Assembly (NCBI GenBank): GCA_916613615.1
Contig: OU744727.1
Coordinates: 3,068,593 to 3,132,592 of the forward strand
DNA from: Steromphala cineraria
Taxonomy: Eukaryota; Mollusca; Gastropoda; Trochida; Trochidae
Length of the DNA stretch: 64,000 nucleotides
Direction of reading: 5' to 3'
Of the stretch, positions 1 through 12,760 are shown piece by piece. Under the pieces are notes generated by a model. That model had not been told where the DNA came from. It made no database searches and saw only the letters and a list, made by a program, of their open reading frames with translations. Position numbers and translations under genes: made by a program. How positions within the stretch are numbered: position 1 is the stretch's first letter; every line of letters begins with the position of its first letter.

Positions 1-133
1 TGTTATTTTAATCGTATCATACTCAATGAATTATACTTGTCTTTTAGAGGAACGGAGGTCGTATCAGAAACACAGCTAGGTAGGGGTTCCCTCTGGTTTC
101 AAAAAGATTGATTTATACACGCTTCATATATAC

Positions 134-3100
134 CTGCTGCAAGCACTTTGGTGTAGGCGTCTAATGCAATCTTCGTCATACTGTATGCCCCGTATGCTCG
201 AGCCTGTAAATGTAATCATAAAGGATATAACTTTTTACAACAAAAAAATCGTTTTTTCGTTTGGAATTTCTCGTAAGTACAAATATCAGGGCGTCGTATT
301 TATGCACAACGTTTACGGCAATAATTAACCTAAGAGGCGTGAGATCTGTAGAACTGGTTTATCAGTAGAAAATAAATGTACAACGAAATCTATTCCTGTT
401 CATACCTTAACTTTATACACTCTATCTTTGTTTTGTAAGTTTACCTATTATCTGAAAACACAATATAGTGAGCTGTACTAGTTAACCGACTTACCAGCAT
501 ACTGGAAGAAGCGCTCGAAATGTTAACGATGTTACCTGTAATCAAAACGACGTAGTGCAAGAACCATAATATTTCAGGCTTTATTGCATTTCTTAAAGAA
601 ATGTTAGTGTATGTAAAGATCAGAAGTGGGCTTAAGACGTTTATCATCACATATGACTCCATAACCTTTATTACTTTATCAATGATGTTATTCTAATGAG
701 CACTGTTCGCGCTCAAATCCCAATTAGAGTGATTATGAGTTTGAAATGTTGCAAACTGGTCATTTTCAACCGAAAAGGGCTGATAATCTACTGCGGTTTT
801 GAAGACATACAGCCCTGAACCTTAATTTTATTCACTTACCAGCCTGTGCAGGTAACCCAACCTTAGTTATACGTGTATATGTATATTATATTATTTGTGC
901 TAAAATACACAAAGAACTAAGTAAACTAAAGGGAAATTGCTTGAAAGAATTAATTAAAAAACCAACTCCTAACATCTTTCAATCTTGTAGTACTTGATTC
1001 TGTATTATTTTAAGTATAATGATCACCATATTGGTGCTATCACAAACATCTAAATTAGTAGTATATATGGAACAAGGTTTAAGAAACATAACATTCAAGA
1101 ATGTGTTAAAGGGGCAGTAGCACGTTTTTAGGGGGCATATAAGGTGATGCCAGGAAAAATAAAATTAATGGTTCCAATTGAAAGACAAACTAAATGGAGC
1201 ACTAATAATTCGAATATATAACGTAAAGTTTAGCCCTGCGATTCCTTTTTCTTACATTGAAGTAAAGGTGTTCAAATGACCGCACATGGATTTTATGTGA
1301 AGCTTGATATGAGCTTGTGTTATGAGATTTTTGACACTGTCTAAATAATACATTTTACATTAACTTACAATTATCAGTAAAAAAGGAAAATATAAAATTA
1401 TCAAAAAAACGTCCTACTGCCCCTTTAAAGTATATGAGATAGGTAGAATACATCGTGAACATTGACACACGATTTGAACTACCAATTACAGTTCTATAGC
1501 TTCCTTATATTGAACAAAATAATTTATTAAGAGCCACTTCCTGTCATAAATATTAAGGCGACTTTATCATAGGGACATCACTTGTAATATTGTCACTCCC
1601 TAAAACACAATGCCCAAAGTTTACACACAATACCGAATGGCCTTACAATAAAACGGGTGTGCCCTCGACAAAAGCCCCAATTAAAATCTGAGTCAAGCCA
1701 TCCAATTGTTTGCTTATTGTTTGCTTACTAAGAATGACGCATACTACTTACTCAACTAGGAGGCCTACAAAACACCAGGTCCACAAGGGAAACAAATATC
1801 GTTTAATACTACAATTGTACAAATAATAACTCACAATTTAGGCCGACCAATTATCGGAAAACTCTTACATGATATAATTGTCGTTTAAGCTACGCGAATT
1901 ATTCTTGATAATTTGTTCTATGACTACAGGATTGGTTTTGAGATGTCTCACAATTTTACAAAAGGCATAAACTAATATTTATTCGGGCAAATTTCAAGAA
2001 AACTGATATTAAGTCGTTGTTTAGAAATATCTTCTTACCTTTGGTTATTAGGAGATGAGGTATGGCAAGCTTAGTCAAGAAGACGTGGGCTTTTAGGTTG
2101 ATGTTGAATATTTCGTCATACGACTCTTCAGTAATTTCGTTCAATGGACCAAACTGTACAATTCCAGCATTATTTATCTGCAGTAAAAATGTTATATATA
2201 GTAGACAAATAAGGTAGGTCATAACTGTCTTTTATTGAATAATATCATGTTTACCTCATCAAGTAAACGTTTATATTTTCACGACCTTTCTACCTCACAC
2301 AGACAGATTATGTCCCTCCCAACCAAAAAGTAATTAAGGAATTCTTATAATCAATAATGACACACTGACAGAATAAGTGATCATGAATAATAATATCAGA
2401 CATGAACCTTACATAATTCAAAATGAAATCCATGATCAACGCCTCAGCTTACACAGTAAATCTTGATACTATTATGTTGCTTCGAAAAAAATATTTTTGT
2501 CTTTCAAAAAAAAAATACATGTAGCTCAATGAGCAATTACAGATAAATATAGGGACAATAACACGTTTTAAGATGAACACGTATCTAGACGTAACCAATT
2601 GCAGCACATTGCTTCTAATAAAAAGAACCAGTTTTAAATGAACGTTCCCCGTTCAGTTCAGCTAAGCGCGAATATATTTCCCTGCCTCAATGAATTAAAG
2701 GTGTTTACACAAAAATAACCAAGTTATTTTTGCTTGATGCTTCTTTTTCTGAACTTTTGATATTGGGTTGAGCCTCTGCACATTCGGCATAAACTAATGA
2801 TCATTTTGGTTAATTTGAAGATATATTCTTTTCAAAACACGTGCTTGTGTCGCTTTAATTTGTGTATATTTTCTGTGTTTTCCCTCACCAGAATGTCGAG
2901 CTTGCCAAACTTGTCCATGGTCCTGTTGATCAACCTGCTTCTGTCTCCATCTCTCACAATGTCGCCAACAGTTGTCAATATCTGTTTAGAAATGGTAACT
3001 GTTTACAAATCCCTTTAGTAGTACTAGTACTCTGTAACCAGCCAGCAAGAACTGATTTATTCAGTTTCAAACCTCTCATCTTACAATATGTGTTTAGTTA

Positions 3101-6100
3101 GCGTGGACGCTTATATTGTTATTGCGTATTCTGAGTTCTCGGAGACACTCCTGCTTTCATTAATCATCTCCCGAATTGACTATTACAACAGCCTGCTGAC
3201 CAATATTTCCAAAGAACAAATCGCCAGAATGCAACGCATTCAGAACGCAGCTACAAGAATTATCTTCAAATGTCCCAAATTTGACCACACAAGCCCTCTT
3301 CTACAACAACTTCACTGGCTTTCAGTTGCTGCCCCATTGACTACAAACTCCTAGTTCTAGCCTACAAATGTTAAGATCTCAAGATAAATGTTTGTTTGTT
3401 GTCCCTAAAGTAAAATCCTCAACCTTTGGCAAAAGAACTTTCTCCTACTCGGCATCAACCAAATGGAACAATTTACCCGACCACCTAAAAACTTTAAGTC
3501 TCAACTGAAAACTCACTTGTTTGAAGAATACTATCTCTAATATATCGTACTGGCCCGTCAGCGCAAAGAGCACCCTGTGTGAAGTTCTGCGCTATATAAA
3601 TGAATGTATTATTATTATGTATAACTTACATTCCTCTCCGCCAGTTGAGTACGTGAAGCGACATCGTGCAGATTGTCCTGTTTTCGACCAGCAAGAGAGA
3701 GAAGAGCTCCATGCTTTGCAAAGTACTGAGCGATCTCTGCCCCAATACCCGAGCTGGCCCCTGTAACAGCAAATAGAAAAGTTAACTAAGCGTGTCGGTA
3801 ACACTTTTATGGCACAAACCTGGAAATAATAATTGAGTGAGGGTCATCAGCCAAGTAACATTAGACCAGTCATGCATTCACTTGTTTGTTGTCAGATAGG
3901 TCTAAGCGGCCCGTCAAAAGTGGCTTTCAAAAACGGCTTTCATTACCAAACTCAACATATTTGAGTAGCGACCTTTAACGCACAATACAATATTGTAATC
4001 AGACTTTCTATATTCCAATGAAAATAGTGAAATATGTTTGTGGTTATGTGAACTTTAAACCATTTTCAATGTCAGTCTCTCCTACGACCTCCTGTAAGGA
4101 TAGGTTCTACCTTTAATCAACCTTGTCACACACGTCCTGTGGATTGGTATTTAAAGAATCACAAAGTTCATTTGACCTCTCCTGCCAACATTGCCCCGAC
4201 CTCCCGTCATTAAATTTTCAAGAAACATGTTTTTTTACCAAACGTATAGTTTTACCTTCGTGCATGCAACCATCTTATTAAGGTCAAATTCCCTTTGAAT
4301 GAAAGGTGATAGTGTTTTACTTATGTATAGCTGTCAACCTACACATATCAAGGGGTGTTAAAAGATTATGGCTTTGTTCACTTATGATAGGTTCAGGCGT
4401 GTACGTGTAGATTGACAGGCAAAAGAATGTACACACTTGATTGAATTCATTATATGTAAGAATTTCAATTAAAAAATCTTCGTGTTTTTGATGTCGTATT
4501 CTCAAACTGATCAGAACAAGAGTTGGATCATCATTCAGATGAAACTTTTTTTAATTATTTTTTTTCGAAAAAAGAAAGAAGTTTTATGTTGATAAGTTGT
4601 TCAAACATCAATTGTGATTTACCACAATTTCGTATTGTAACAGAAGTGAGGAAGAAAGACATATTCTATGTGAACATCAATATACGTGCCTACCTTTTCA
4701 AATATTGAAGACATTTTAAACATGGTAGTGCTCACGATAGTGTCAATTCTATTTGCTTACCCCTGCCTTCCAAGATATTTTAGCAAATAAAACCAGACAC
4801 AATTTTTTAATTCAAACTTCTGCAAATTTGTGTTATTGATAACGTGTCATAACGTATTACATCACATGTCTCTTAGATATTAAGTAAATGAAAACATACT
4901 GTGATGTGTACGGGTTCAGTGACATAACTAGCCAGGCAGAAAGCTGTCGATACACCCGGCCAAGTATAATTATTTATTATATGGCGAGCAGTGAAATACT
5001 GGGATTTATCAGTGAAATAAACTGTCTATCAAGCTACAGTGAAAATAACTTATATTTTAACTGCGAACGGTGACTGATATAATTTGACGTCATAAAACAA
5101 TGGTCTCACGCGGCGAATTGGCTTATGACGTCACAGTGTTACTGTGGTGACGGGCTGTTCCTAGCGGCCGCTCGGCGTGAAAATGACCCTTTTCGGACGT
5201 AATTACAATGGTAAAATCATATAATAAATAGAATATCCGTCAATTCTTGACAAATACCATGTTTATCTCATCTCGTGAGGTAGAAAATTTATATATTTTC
5301 ACTCGTGGCTGCGCCACTCGTGAAAATATAACCTTTCTACCTCACTCGATGAGATAAACATGGTATTAGTCAAGAAAAGACAGATATCCTCTATATACCA
5401 GTACCATTGAAGTGAATGATAAAGAGAAGTGACCTGTATGCGTCTGTATTTGTGTATACAAGCCTTTGCATTAATGCATGCACCATAAACAGGTTATCTT
5501 CATTCAATTCATTTTCTAAAGCGACGACCAGTGTGGTGTTTGAATCTCATATGGTTAACGTGTGTGTCATTTAATCGCCAAGTATTTAATGTTACTGAAA
5601 AGTATCATTGTAAAGCTATTCGCTTTAAATTAATCCCCAAAAAATTAAAAGAGAAACACGAGTCGAAACGGTTCGTAAATGAGTCACACTAATGTTTTGA
5701 GCAGATAAAATAACACCATTGAGTACATAGTATTTAATAGGTTTAAAGGATATCAAAAATATTTATAGTTATGACTACTATTAATGGGTTTTTTTGCTTT
5801 TTCAAACAAGTAAAGCTGTTGTTAAGTTTGTAATTTTTCAATGTATGTTTGAGATAATCCGAATTCATGTATATGTATTCTTAAGGTATAAAAGCAATAT
5901 AAACTGTAATACGGTTCATGGAGATCTATGTGAGAAAGTTTAAACCCAAGGGCTTTGAAATAGTTTCAATTAGAATAAACAAGTGCAATAAAATTGTTGG
6001 AATACGATTTTGAAACAGTACATGTACAAGAAAAACTTAATTTGATACATCAATTTCAGAAATAAAAACTCACCGTACAGAGTTTTAGACAAAAGTGCAG

Positions 6101-6446
6101 TTGCACACAGTGATATTTATGAATCATTGTGTTGTTAATCGAGAGACCCATAAGTTATCACCGAAGCATGACTGAAGATATATGCTGTTGTGTGCTTGTA
6201 CTTTGCTAAGTTGCGTAAATTGCACAAAAGCAAACTGTCATACAATTTGGGAATTAAACAACATTCAAAGTTGATAATGTCGAATGTATTACAATTATCT
6301 ACTAGTTCACAACTAAAATTGCAAACGCTAGAATACAGATACAAAGGTATAAAATAAAAATGTATAGAAATACGTTTTGTTATTAATATAAAAATGGTAT
6401 GAAATTTACCTGTAATAATGGCTACTTTTCCTCTCAGTGACTGCAT
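134..6446 (-). CDS. Classical short-chain dehydrogenase/reductase, 5' six exons (3' end beyond the window)
   Basis: NAD(P)(H)-dependent oxidoreductase of the classical SDR family; the substrate cannot be told. Exons in transcript order are 6446-6410, 3760-3630, 2981-2889, 2177-2039, 535-495 and 203-134. All have GT/AG borders and compatible phases and together give 170 codons. The start MQSLRGKVAIIT gives beta-1. The exon 1/2 junction rebuilds the cofactor motif TGASSGIG. Exon 3 ends FGKLDIL and exon 4 opens INNAG, the usual NNAG signature. The tetrad Asn is in NINLKAH (exon 4), the catalytic Ser in NISSASSS (exon 5), and the Tyr/Lys in YSMTK (exon 6). The C-terminal third (after YxxxK, substrate loop) is not in the window; exon 6 ends in phase 1 at 134. 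No signal peptide is visible. Introns carry a MITE and LINE debris. The family call is firm; the enzyme activity is unknown. Confidence 0.88.
1106..1428 (+). mobile_element. TTAA-flanked MITE, copy 1
   Basis: This element has terminal inverted repeats beginning AGGGGCAGTAGCACGT (right end partly mutated, CGTCCTACTGCCCCT) and is flanked by TTAA on both sides. It is 323 bp long with no coding capacity, and lies in the SDR intron between exons 4 and 5. It is homologous along its length to the copies at 7427, 11447 and 48641. The TTAA flanks suggest piggyBac-type mobilisation, which is inference. Confidence 0.85.
3115..3620 (+). mobile_element. 5'-truncated LINE remnant (C-terminal RT-associated region and 3' tail)
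   Basis: The stretch SRIDYYNSLLTNISKEQIAR followed by MQRIQNAATRIIF and LLQQLHWLSVA is typical of the region after the reverse transcriptase in non-LTR retrotransposons. Shifted frames continue with TFGKRTFSYSASTKWNNLPD and LKTHLFEEYYL. The 3' end has the tail GCGCTATATAAATG followed by an ATT-rich microsatellite. It is broken by frameshifts and stops, lies in the SDR intron between exons 2 and 3, and ends about 10 bp before exon 2 of that minus-strand gene (3630). Confidence 0.8.
5229..5394. repeat. Long imperfect palindrome (hairpin-type MITE)
   Basis: Two arms of roughly 75-80 bp form an inverted repeat around a centre near 5307 (CTCGTGGCTGCGCCACTCGTG region). Shared arm motifs are GTTTATCTCAT, GAGGTAGAAA and TATTTTCACTCGTG. 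Fragments of the same family occur near 2251-2310 (TTTCTACCTCAC) and 13865-13945. No coding potential is seen. It lies in SDR intron 1. Confidence 0.75.
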
Positions 6447-6479
6447 GCTACGTGTATGAAACCTGTTCTACGCTTCGCA

Positions 6480-6905
6480 TTACCCCAGTTATTCTACGCA
6501 TCACAGAGCCCAGGTGGTAGGTTTCAAGAGCCAACATTTTCATTCTTTGCAAGTCAATTATAGTGTCATCAAGCGAAGTAACATCATCTGCAAACAGCAG
6601 CAATAAAATATCATTAAAACATCTAAATATAATCCTTGTAATCCACAAATACACATTTCATCCACAAGCTCACTGATAAAGAATATAAACAAAGTTGGGC
6701 TCAGGATACAGCCCTGCTTTACCCAAGTTTGTGTGTCAAATATTTCTGACCTCTTACTTCCAATGTTAACACACGTATATACCTATTCAAACAAATCTTT
6801 CAATAAATTAAACACTTTATCGTGTACACCTTTTATAGGAAGAACATTCACGGGCTTAGTTCTATTTAGAAACACAAATGCTTTTCTAAGATAAATAAAA
6901 TCTGC
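6480..6905 (-). mobile_element. Degenerate LINE reverse-transcriptase fragment
   Basis: Read on the minus strand, three pieces in shifting frames match consecutive RT motifs: AFVFLNRTKPVNVLPIKGVH with KVFNLLKDLFE (6905 to 6790), then VKQGCILSPTLFIFFISELV (about 6715 to 6660), then LLLLFADDVTSLDDTIIDLQ (about 6600 to 6540). FADD is the RT catalytic signature. Frame changes between the pieces show that it is dead. It ends within about 35 bp of the SDR start codon. Confidence 0.82.
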
Positions 6906-7426
6906 ATCAAATAGATGTTTGGATTTCTTGGATACAATTGATACAATACAATGTATCTATCACAGAGCTAGGTGCTAATTTCAAGGTTCAACAACTTCAT
7001 TGATGCCCAACTCAATGTTAGGACTCAGTTTTCATTCATGATTGAAAGAAACTTTTGCTCAAATAAACTCGTCAAAGTATTTAATTATTACCTACATGTA
7101 CATGTTTGAAGCTGAATGTGCTTTCTGAACGTATCAGTGACGGGTACCTATTGATACACGCTTTCAGAGATCAAAGAACGAAAAACGAAATTGATAAAGT
7201 TAAACTGTTAATCAGTATGGGTGAGGTTTACTTCAGAATTACATTTGAGATCACGATCGCGAATACTAACTATATATGTAAATATATTTGATTCATATTT
7301 TAATGAAACAGTTTAACAAACAAAGACTTATCCTTTTTATAACTTTTCGATATCATTACAATCATGTTATATACCATCGACGCTCGGTGATCATGTCTGT
7401 ACGTCTTTTTTTAAATGGGATATCAA

Positions 7427-7790
7427 TTAAAGGGGCAGTAGCACGTTTTTTGACAATTTTATATTTTCAATTTTTCACTTATAATTGTAAGATAATGCTC
7501 AATGTATTGCTCTGATAGTGTCAAAAATCTCATTACACAAACCAATTATCCATAGTCAGAGGACAAATTATGAAGATTCACATAAAATCCATTGGCAGCC
7601 ATTTTTGTGTGAACACCTTTAATTCATTTTGTGTAAGAAAGGGAATCGCATGGCTTAACTTTACATTATATATTTGATTTAGTACTGCTTTATTTAGTTT
7701 TAATACATTGTCTTTAGATTGGAACCATTTATTTTCCTTTTCCTGACATCACCTTATATTCCCCCTAAAAACGTGCTACTGTCCCTTTAA
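7427..7790 (-). mobile_element. TTAA-flanked MITE, copy 2
   Basis: This 364-bp copy lies in the opposite orientation to copies 1 and 4. It has TTAA on both flanks (7427-7430, 7787-7790) and terminal repeats AGGGGCAGTAGCACGT and ACGTGCTACTGTCCCT. It is non-coding and sits in the interval between the SDR and inhibitor A. Confidence 0.87.
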
Positions 7791-9305
7791 TGTAATACAG
7801 TAGTGTTTCAGACTCTGACTTTCTAAATCTTATATCAACAAGCTTTTACTTTGCTCCATTTCTATTTGCTGCATTTCAAGCACGAAGCGAAACAAAGAAA
7901 ATTGACGTATCAAAAATATTTACATGAATTATTATTTCAATCATTCTTAAAGAATAAAGCAAGATATCATCGACATTTGAAAAAGTCGTCATTTAGTTCA
8001 ACTACGGCAGTAAACATTTGAAACGTTCATTTGAATGTGTACAAAGGAAGATTGTATTGTGTTTACCAGTAAGCAATATTACTTGAATTTATTGAACATA
8101 ACGTGATCTTCTTGTCATCGTTTCCTTTAAGTGAAGACCGGAGAGTATGTTTACCAAAATAGTTGCTTAGTAGTAAATTCAGGAATCATAAATGTTTCTA
8201 TCAAAACTCCAGCAATTAATTGCTATCCCTCTCAGTATCACCAGTTTAAACTATAATCGCACCTTATTGTTCACCGGTTCATTTAATCAATATAGTCAGA
8301 TATGTCCAAACTATTCTTATTAAACAATTCTTTCATAAGTTTGCAAAGTTAACAGGATGATTTGCAAGCTAAATAGGATACTAGAATGATAATGTAGAAC
8401 GTGAAATATATTTGAAAAAGGATAATTGTCAACAATTGCAATTTCATCATTTCAATATTGCTTACTCTCCAATTTTTCCATACCTTGAACCCAAATTAGA
8501 TATTAATGTTTTATATATATATATGTTATCTAAAAACTTCTACAACTTCATCAACTATAGCAACCTTGCAGTCCTAGGCAATATGTTTTATCCAATAGCG
8601 TCGTCACAAACAAAACATAATTGATTTTTGAAGCGCCATAAAAGTGTCAGTCTCCTCTTGAGAAACAATGTGTCTAATCGTGTTCAGGGAAGAATTACAG
8701 CCCATGATGGAGGTACAGGTGTAGTAAAACCCACGCGGTGGAGCTGCCATACCTCAAGTAGCGTCTTCTCAGCATGTTAACCCTTTAACCTCCGAAGTGC
8801 AATAAGAATAAAAAAGCAACACAATTAAATTGAATAATATGATATTTACATAAGTGTACATATTCAATTTATATTATATTTTTCAGTACACTGCAGAGTT
8901 GCATCAATTACAATTGGTTAGTAAAAGGAAACGAGTCCTTCTGATGTATAAAATCTAACTCACCCTTTTCCCAATATCCTCAACAACAAGTCCTTAGACG
9001 AACTGTTTCGCATCAAGACGTTTATACATAACAACAGCATTTTTTAAAATTCTTTATTGTAAACATCGCGTCTTTATAAGGGAATATGTTGGGATAACAA
9101 AGTGGGATATACGTGCATAAAATAACATATGTCAAAAATATTCAGGAAAGTTAATCAGAAAGAATTAATACATGACAATGCTCCATCTCATTTATTCAAT
9201 CCCATCATTTTGTGGATCAATGAAATGAATTGTCAGAGACCGGGAGTAAGTCTAACGTGTCTACCGACTCGAAGTAATAAAGGGTTAAGCTGAAAGCGGA
9301 TACCG
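7791..9305. other. Intergenic, no gene recognised
   Basis: AT-rich sequence without coding signals that I recognise. Around 8700-8785 is a block (AAAACCCACGCGG, then GCTGCCATACCTCAAG, then TTAACCCTTT) loosely resembling a block near 13270-13345, at a comparable place upstream of inhibitor B. It may be a relic of the gene duplication or a shared control region. Confidence 0.4.
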
Positions 9306-9438
9306 GCGTGTTCATATCATTGATAGAGCGGGTGGTATAGTGAGACAGACGGGCGATACTGACTGCACATACAACCAGCGTGTTCATATCATTGATATAG
9401 AGCGGGTGTTATACTGAGACAGACGGGAGATACTGACC
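9306..9438 (+). repeat. 72-bp direct duplication just upstream of inhibitor A
   Basis: The block starting GCGTGTTCATATCATTGAT at 9306 recurs at 9378 with few changes, both ending GATACTGAC. The second copy ends 17 bp before the ATG at 9455, so the duplication probably lies in the promoter or 5' UTR of the inhibitor gene. Confidence 0.8.
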
Positions 9439-9454
9439 ATATACATCATACAAC

Positions 9455-10456
9455 ATGTCTGCACCGGAGAGACGTTGGCCTGATCTCGTGGGCAAGGTAG
9501 GTACAATCTTATACCTACCATACTCACCATATACATTTCGGAACACATTTTTCACACAAAAAAGGAAACATCCTTTGTCACAGCAAAGATGATGTGACCA
9601 TTAGAGTGTGTCAGAAACACGCTGGCTATCTAGTAACATTTATTTACTTACACGAGTTTACTTCCAAGTTACTTCCGCATATGTTTCGATTCTGGCAAGA
9701 TGTTTACGATACGTTTTCGGTTCTCGTCGTTATTGGGGGTTAATGTAATAATGAAACATGAAATTTGATACGTTCAACACTTCACTGTTAATGTATAAAC
9801 TAGATTCATTTCGCAATACTAATGGTTATTATCTTAGGGTGATTTTGACATGAAGGTGGAATATCATTTGAATAGAATTTTCAAGATAAAAAGGATGATG
9901 GAGGAGCAAGCAAAACGTCTTGACATTCACGTTAAAGAAGTTAATCATATGAAACCGTATTTGTGTTCTCACTTTGATTTTCTTAAGTTGATAAAGAAAA
10001 GATAATGATTTTGTTTATTTCTTGCAGACCGGCGAGGAGGCAAAACAGGCAATAGAAGCGGAGGATTCAAATTTACAGGTAATTTACTCATTTCTACACG
10101 ACTTTTTATTTTTATCATTTCAAAACGTTATCTTCAATATCATTTCAAAAATATTAATATGTGATCGTTTCCTTTCTTAAATTTGTATCTTCCATGGTTT
10201 GTTGAAAAAAAACCTTGTAAGTTCATTGTCCGATTCGATTATGTCATACGTGCATCGAAATAGTTAACAAAAACTGTATAATCTACAGGTTTTATTTCCA
10301 TATCTATAAATGATTTTAAAAAAGATATATGGATTTTTTTGTCAGGTTGTTATTCTTCCTGAGAACTCCATGGTAACGATGGACATGCGCCCTGACCGAG
10401 TGCGCATCTTCGTGAAGGCGGATGGGACAGTAGCCACGCCTCCAATGACGGGATAG
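9455..10456 (+). CDS. Potato inhibitor I family serine protease inhibitor, copy A (P1 Met)
   Basis: A small canonical inhibitor (MEROPS I13; eglin c, barley CI-2) that blocks subtilisin/chymotrypsin-like serine proteases by a rigid substrate-like loop. Three exons, 9455-9496, 10028-10078 and 10346-10456, all in phase 0, encode 67 residues. Exon 1 carries the family start RRWPDLVGK, exon 2 TGEEAKQAIEAEDSNLQ (the helix), and exon 3 VVILPENSMVTMDMRPDRVR followed by IFVKADGTVATPPMTG. By hand alignment to CI-2 (VTMEYRIDRVRLF) the scissile bond is Met-Asp in VTM-DMR, giving P1 Met. The Arg residues of RPDRVR that brace the loop are present. No cysteines and no signal peptide are seen, so it is cytosolic or secreted unconventionally. 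Its paralogue lies 3.1 kb downstream with an identical exon layout. Confidence 0.93.
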
Positions 10457-11446
10457 ACTATCATCTCTTGCAACCTCTGTAAATGAACTTCGATTCACAA
10501 CGATTAATGATATATTCTGTCAATAACTTCAACACATTGACAATCATCTTTGATCAAAGCTGGAATCAATTTTATGGTATAGAAGTGGTCATGATAAAGA
10601 TGGTTGCTTATCAACGATTATAATTCATGTCTGTTACGTCAAAATGTATTCAACTTTCATATTGAAGGTTAATCTCATCGTATCATCGCTATAAAAAAAC
10701 TTTTAAAAAGCAATTTGTTGCTGAGTTTTGTTTTGTGTGCAAGGCATACTTTATGTTGGCGGCGCAAATATGACTTTTACCACAAGGGAGTCATTTCTGT
10801 CCATGGTCTTATAACGTTTTCATTATATAAATACCTCAATATAAAGTAACGAACTTGATGGATTATAATTAACTAGGCTATAATTAGCTATAGCAAGCAT
10901 GCTCACATTAATAACTCATAGACGCACACATATACATTATGTATATACAGTGAAGGACTAAAAATGCGGGGTAAAAGACTTTTGAATGCGTCGGTTTTCT
11001 AACATCCATCACTATACAACTTGTATAACATTCCCTGTACATTTCTGAAAAACAAAACACCCGTATTTGAAACCAGTGGAACTTCATGTATTGAAAGGAT
11101 ATGTGGGGTGCCTCCTGGTGTACTCTAAAGTTATGGATTGAACCTGACAGCCAATCTGAGTAGACCTTTCATTGTTGTCAGTTATGAATTCAAATTAGAA
11201 AGTGTGTTATACATTGACTAATTGCAAATGGACATGTCGTTCTTAAGTCAATCTTATTTCAGTGAAACACTACTGTTCTGAAGGCCTTCATGCAGGATCC
11301 ATAATGGGCTTATCGTAATGAGTATATCCAGTTCATGATAATCCACTCTTGGTGTATATCTGGTTGAAGAGTTCATTCTTGTTGTCACATTTGGATTCTA
11401 ATGTATGGACAATACAACATATGCGTGCCCTTAATCTCAACTTACC
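10457..11446. other. Non-coding interval downstream of inhibitor A
   Basis: Presumed 3' UTR and intergenic DNA. No ORF of note and no repeat family recognised before the MITE at 11447. Confidence 0.4.
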
Positions 11447-11799
11447 TTTGAGGGACAGTAGCACGTTTTAGGGGGAATATAAGGTGATGTCAGGAAAAGG
11501 AAAATAAATGGTACCAATTTAAAGACAATGTATTTAAACTTAATGAAGCAGTAATAAATCAAATATATAATGTAAAGTTCAGCTATATTACACTCAAAAT
11601 GAATTAAAGGTGTTCTCACAAAAATGACCGCCAATGGATTTTATGTGAATCTAAACAATTTGTTCTCTGACTATGGATGTTTGGTTTGTGTAATGAGCTT
11701 TTTGACACTATCAAAATATTACATTTAACATTAACGTACAAGCATCAGTGAAGATTTGAAAACATGAATTTTTCATAAAACGTGCTACTGCCCCTTTAA
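11447..11799 (+). mobile_element. TTAA-type MITE, copy 3
   Basis: A 353-bp copy of the same family, in the orientation of copies 1 and 4. The right flank is TTAA (11796-11799); the left one has decayed to TTTG. Terminal repeats are AGGGACAGTAGCACGT and ACGTGCTACTGCCCCT. It lies between the two inhibitor genes. Confidence 0.85.
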
Positions 11800-12131
11800 G
11801 ACCTTCACGAGGAAAAATGTATACACTATTTATTCAACTACCACTAAAAACATTAGGTTAAAAAAAATTCAGTCAATACAGAAATAAAAATTGAAATTGA
11901 GATATCAGAGAAAAGAAATCGAATTGTAATAAATAAAACCCCCCGTATTTGCTTTAAGTGAAAGGTTTTAACTTGATTCAGAACAAAATTGAGGACAATG
12001 CCACTACCGCTGTTGACTCTGGTCATAAATTTCATTTATGACATACCTTTCCTTCACTTAAAATAAACAGCGCAAATATTACCATATAGAGCACTTTGTG
12101 ACTGCATTATAGGTTTCGTAGGACACAATGT

Positions 12132-12760
12132 ATAACCCTTTGACGAACATTTACAAACACGTGTTAGTACACATCATATAACCCTTTGACGAACATTTAC
12201 AAACACGTGTTAGTATACATCATATAGCCCTTTTACAAGCATTTACAAACACGTGTTAGTACACATAATATAGCCCTTCACGTACATTTACAAACACGTG
12301 TTAGTACACATCGTATAGCTCCTTCGCGAACATTTACAAACACGTGTTAGTATACATCATATAGCCCTTTTACAAACATTTACAAACACGTGTTAGTACA
12401 CATAATATAGCCCTTCACGTACATTTACAAACACGTGTTAGTACACATCATATAGCCATTCACGTACATTTATAAACACGTGTTAGTATACATCCTATAA
12501 CCCTTTGACGAACATTTACAAACACGTGTTAGTACACATCATATAACCCTTTGACGAACATTTACAAACACGTGTTAGTATACCTCATATAGCCCTTCAC
12601 GTACATTTACAAACACGTGTTAGTACACATCGTAAATTCTTTTCACGAACATTTACAAAAACGTGTTAGTACACATAGTGAAGTAAATTCATGGACATTT
12701 ACAAACAGTGTTAGTACACATCGAATAACCCTTTCACGAATATTTACAAACACGTCTATT
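12132..12760 (+). repeat. 46-bp minisatellite, about 14 units, with a CACGTG in most units
   Basis: The unit begins ATAACCCTTTGACGAACATT and contains ACATTTACAAACACGTGTTA. Starts at 12132, 12178 and 12224 fix the 46-bp period. At least ten units keep AACACGTGTT, a perfect palindrome with an E-box core (CACGTG); the last units are degraded. There are no unique spacers and no coding potential. It lies between the two inhibitor paralogues, about 0.8 kb upstream of copy B. Confidence 0.92.
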
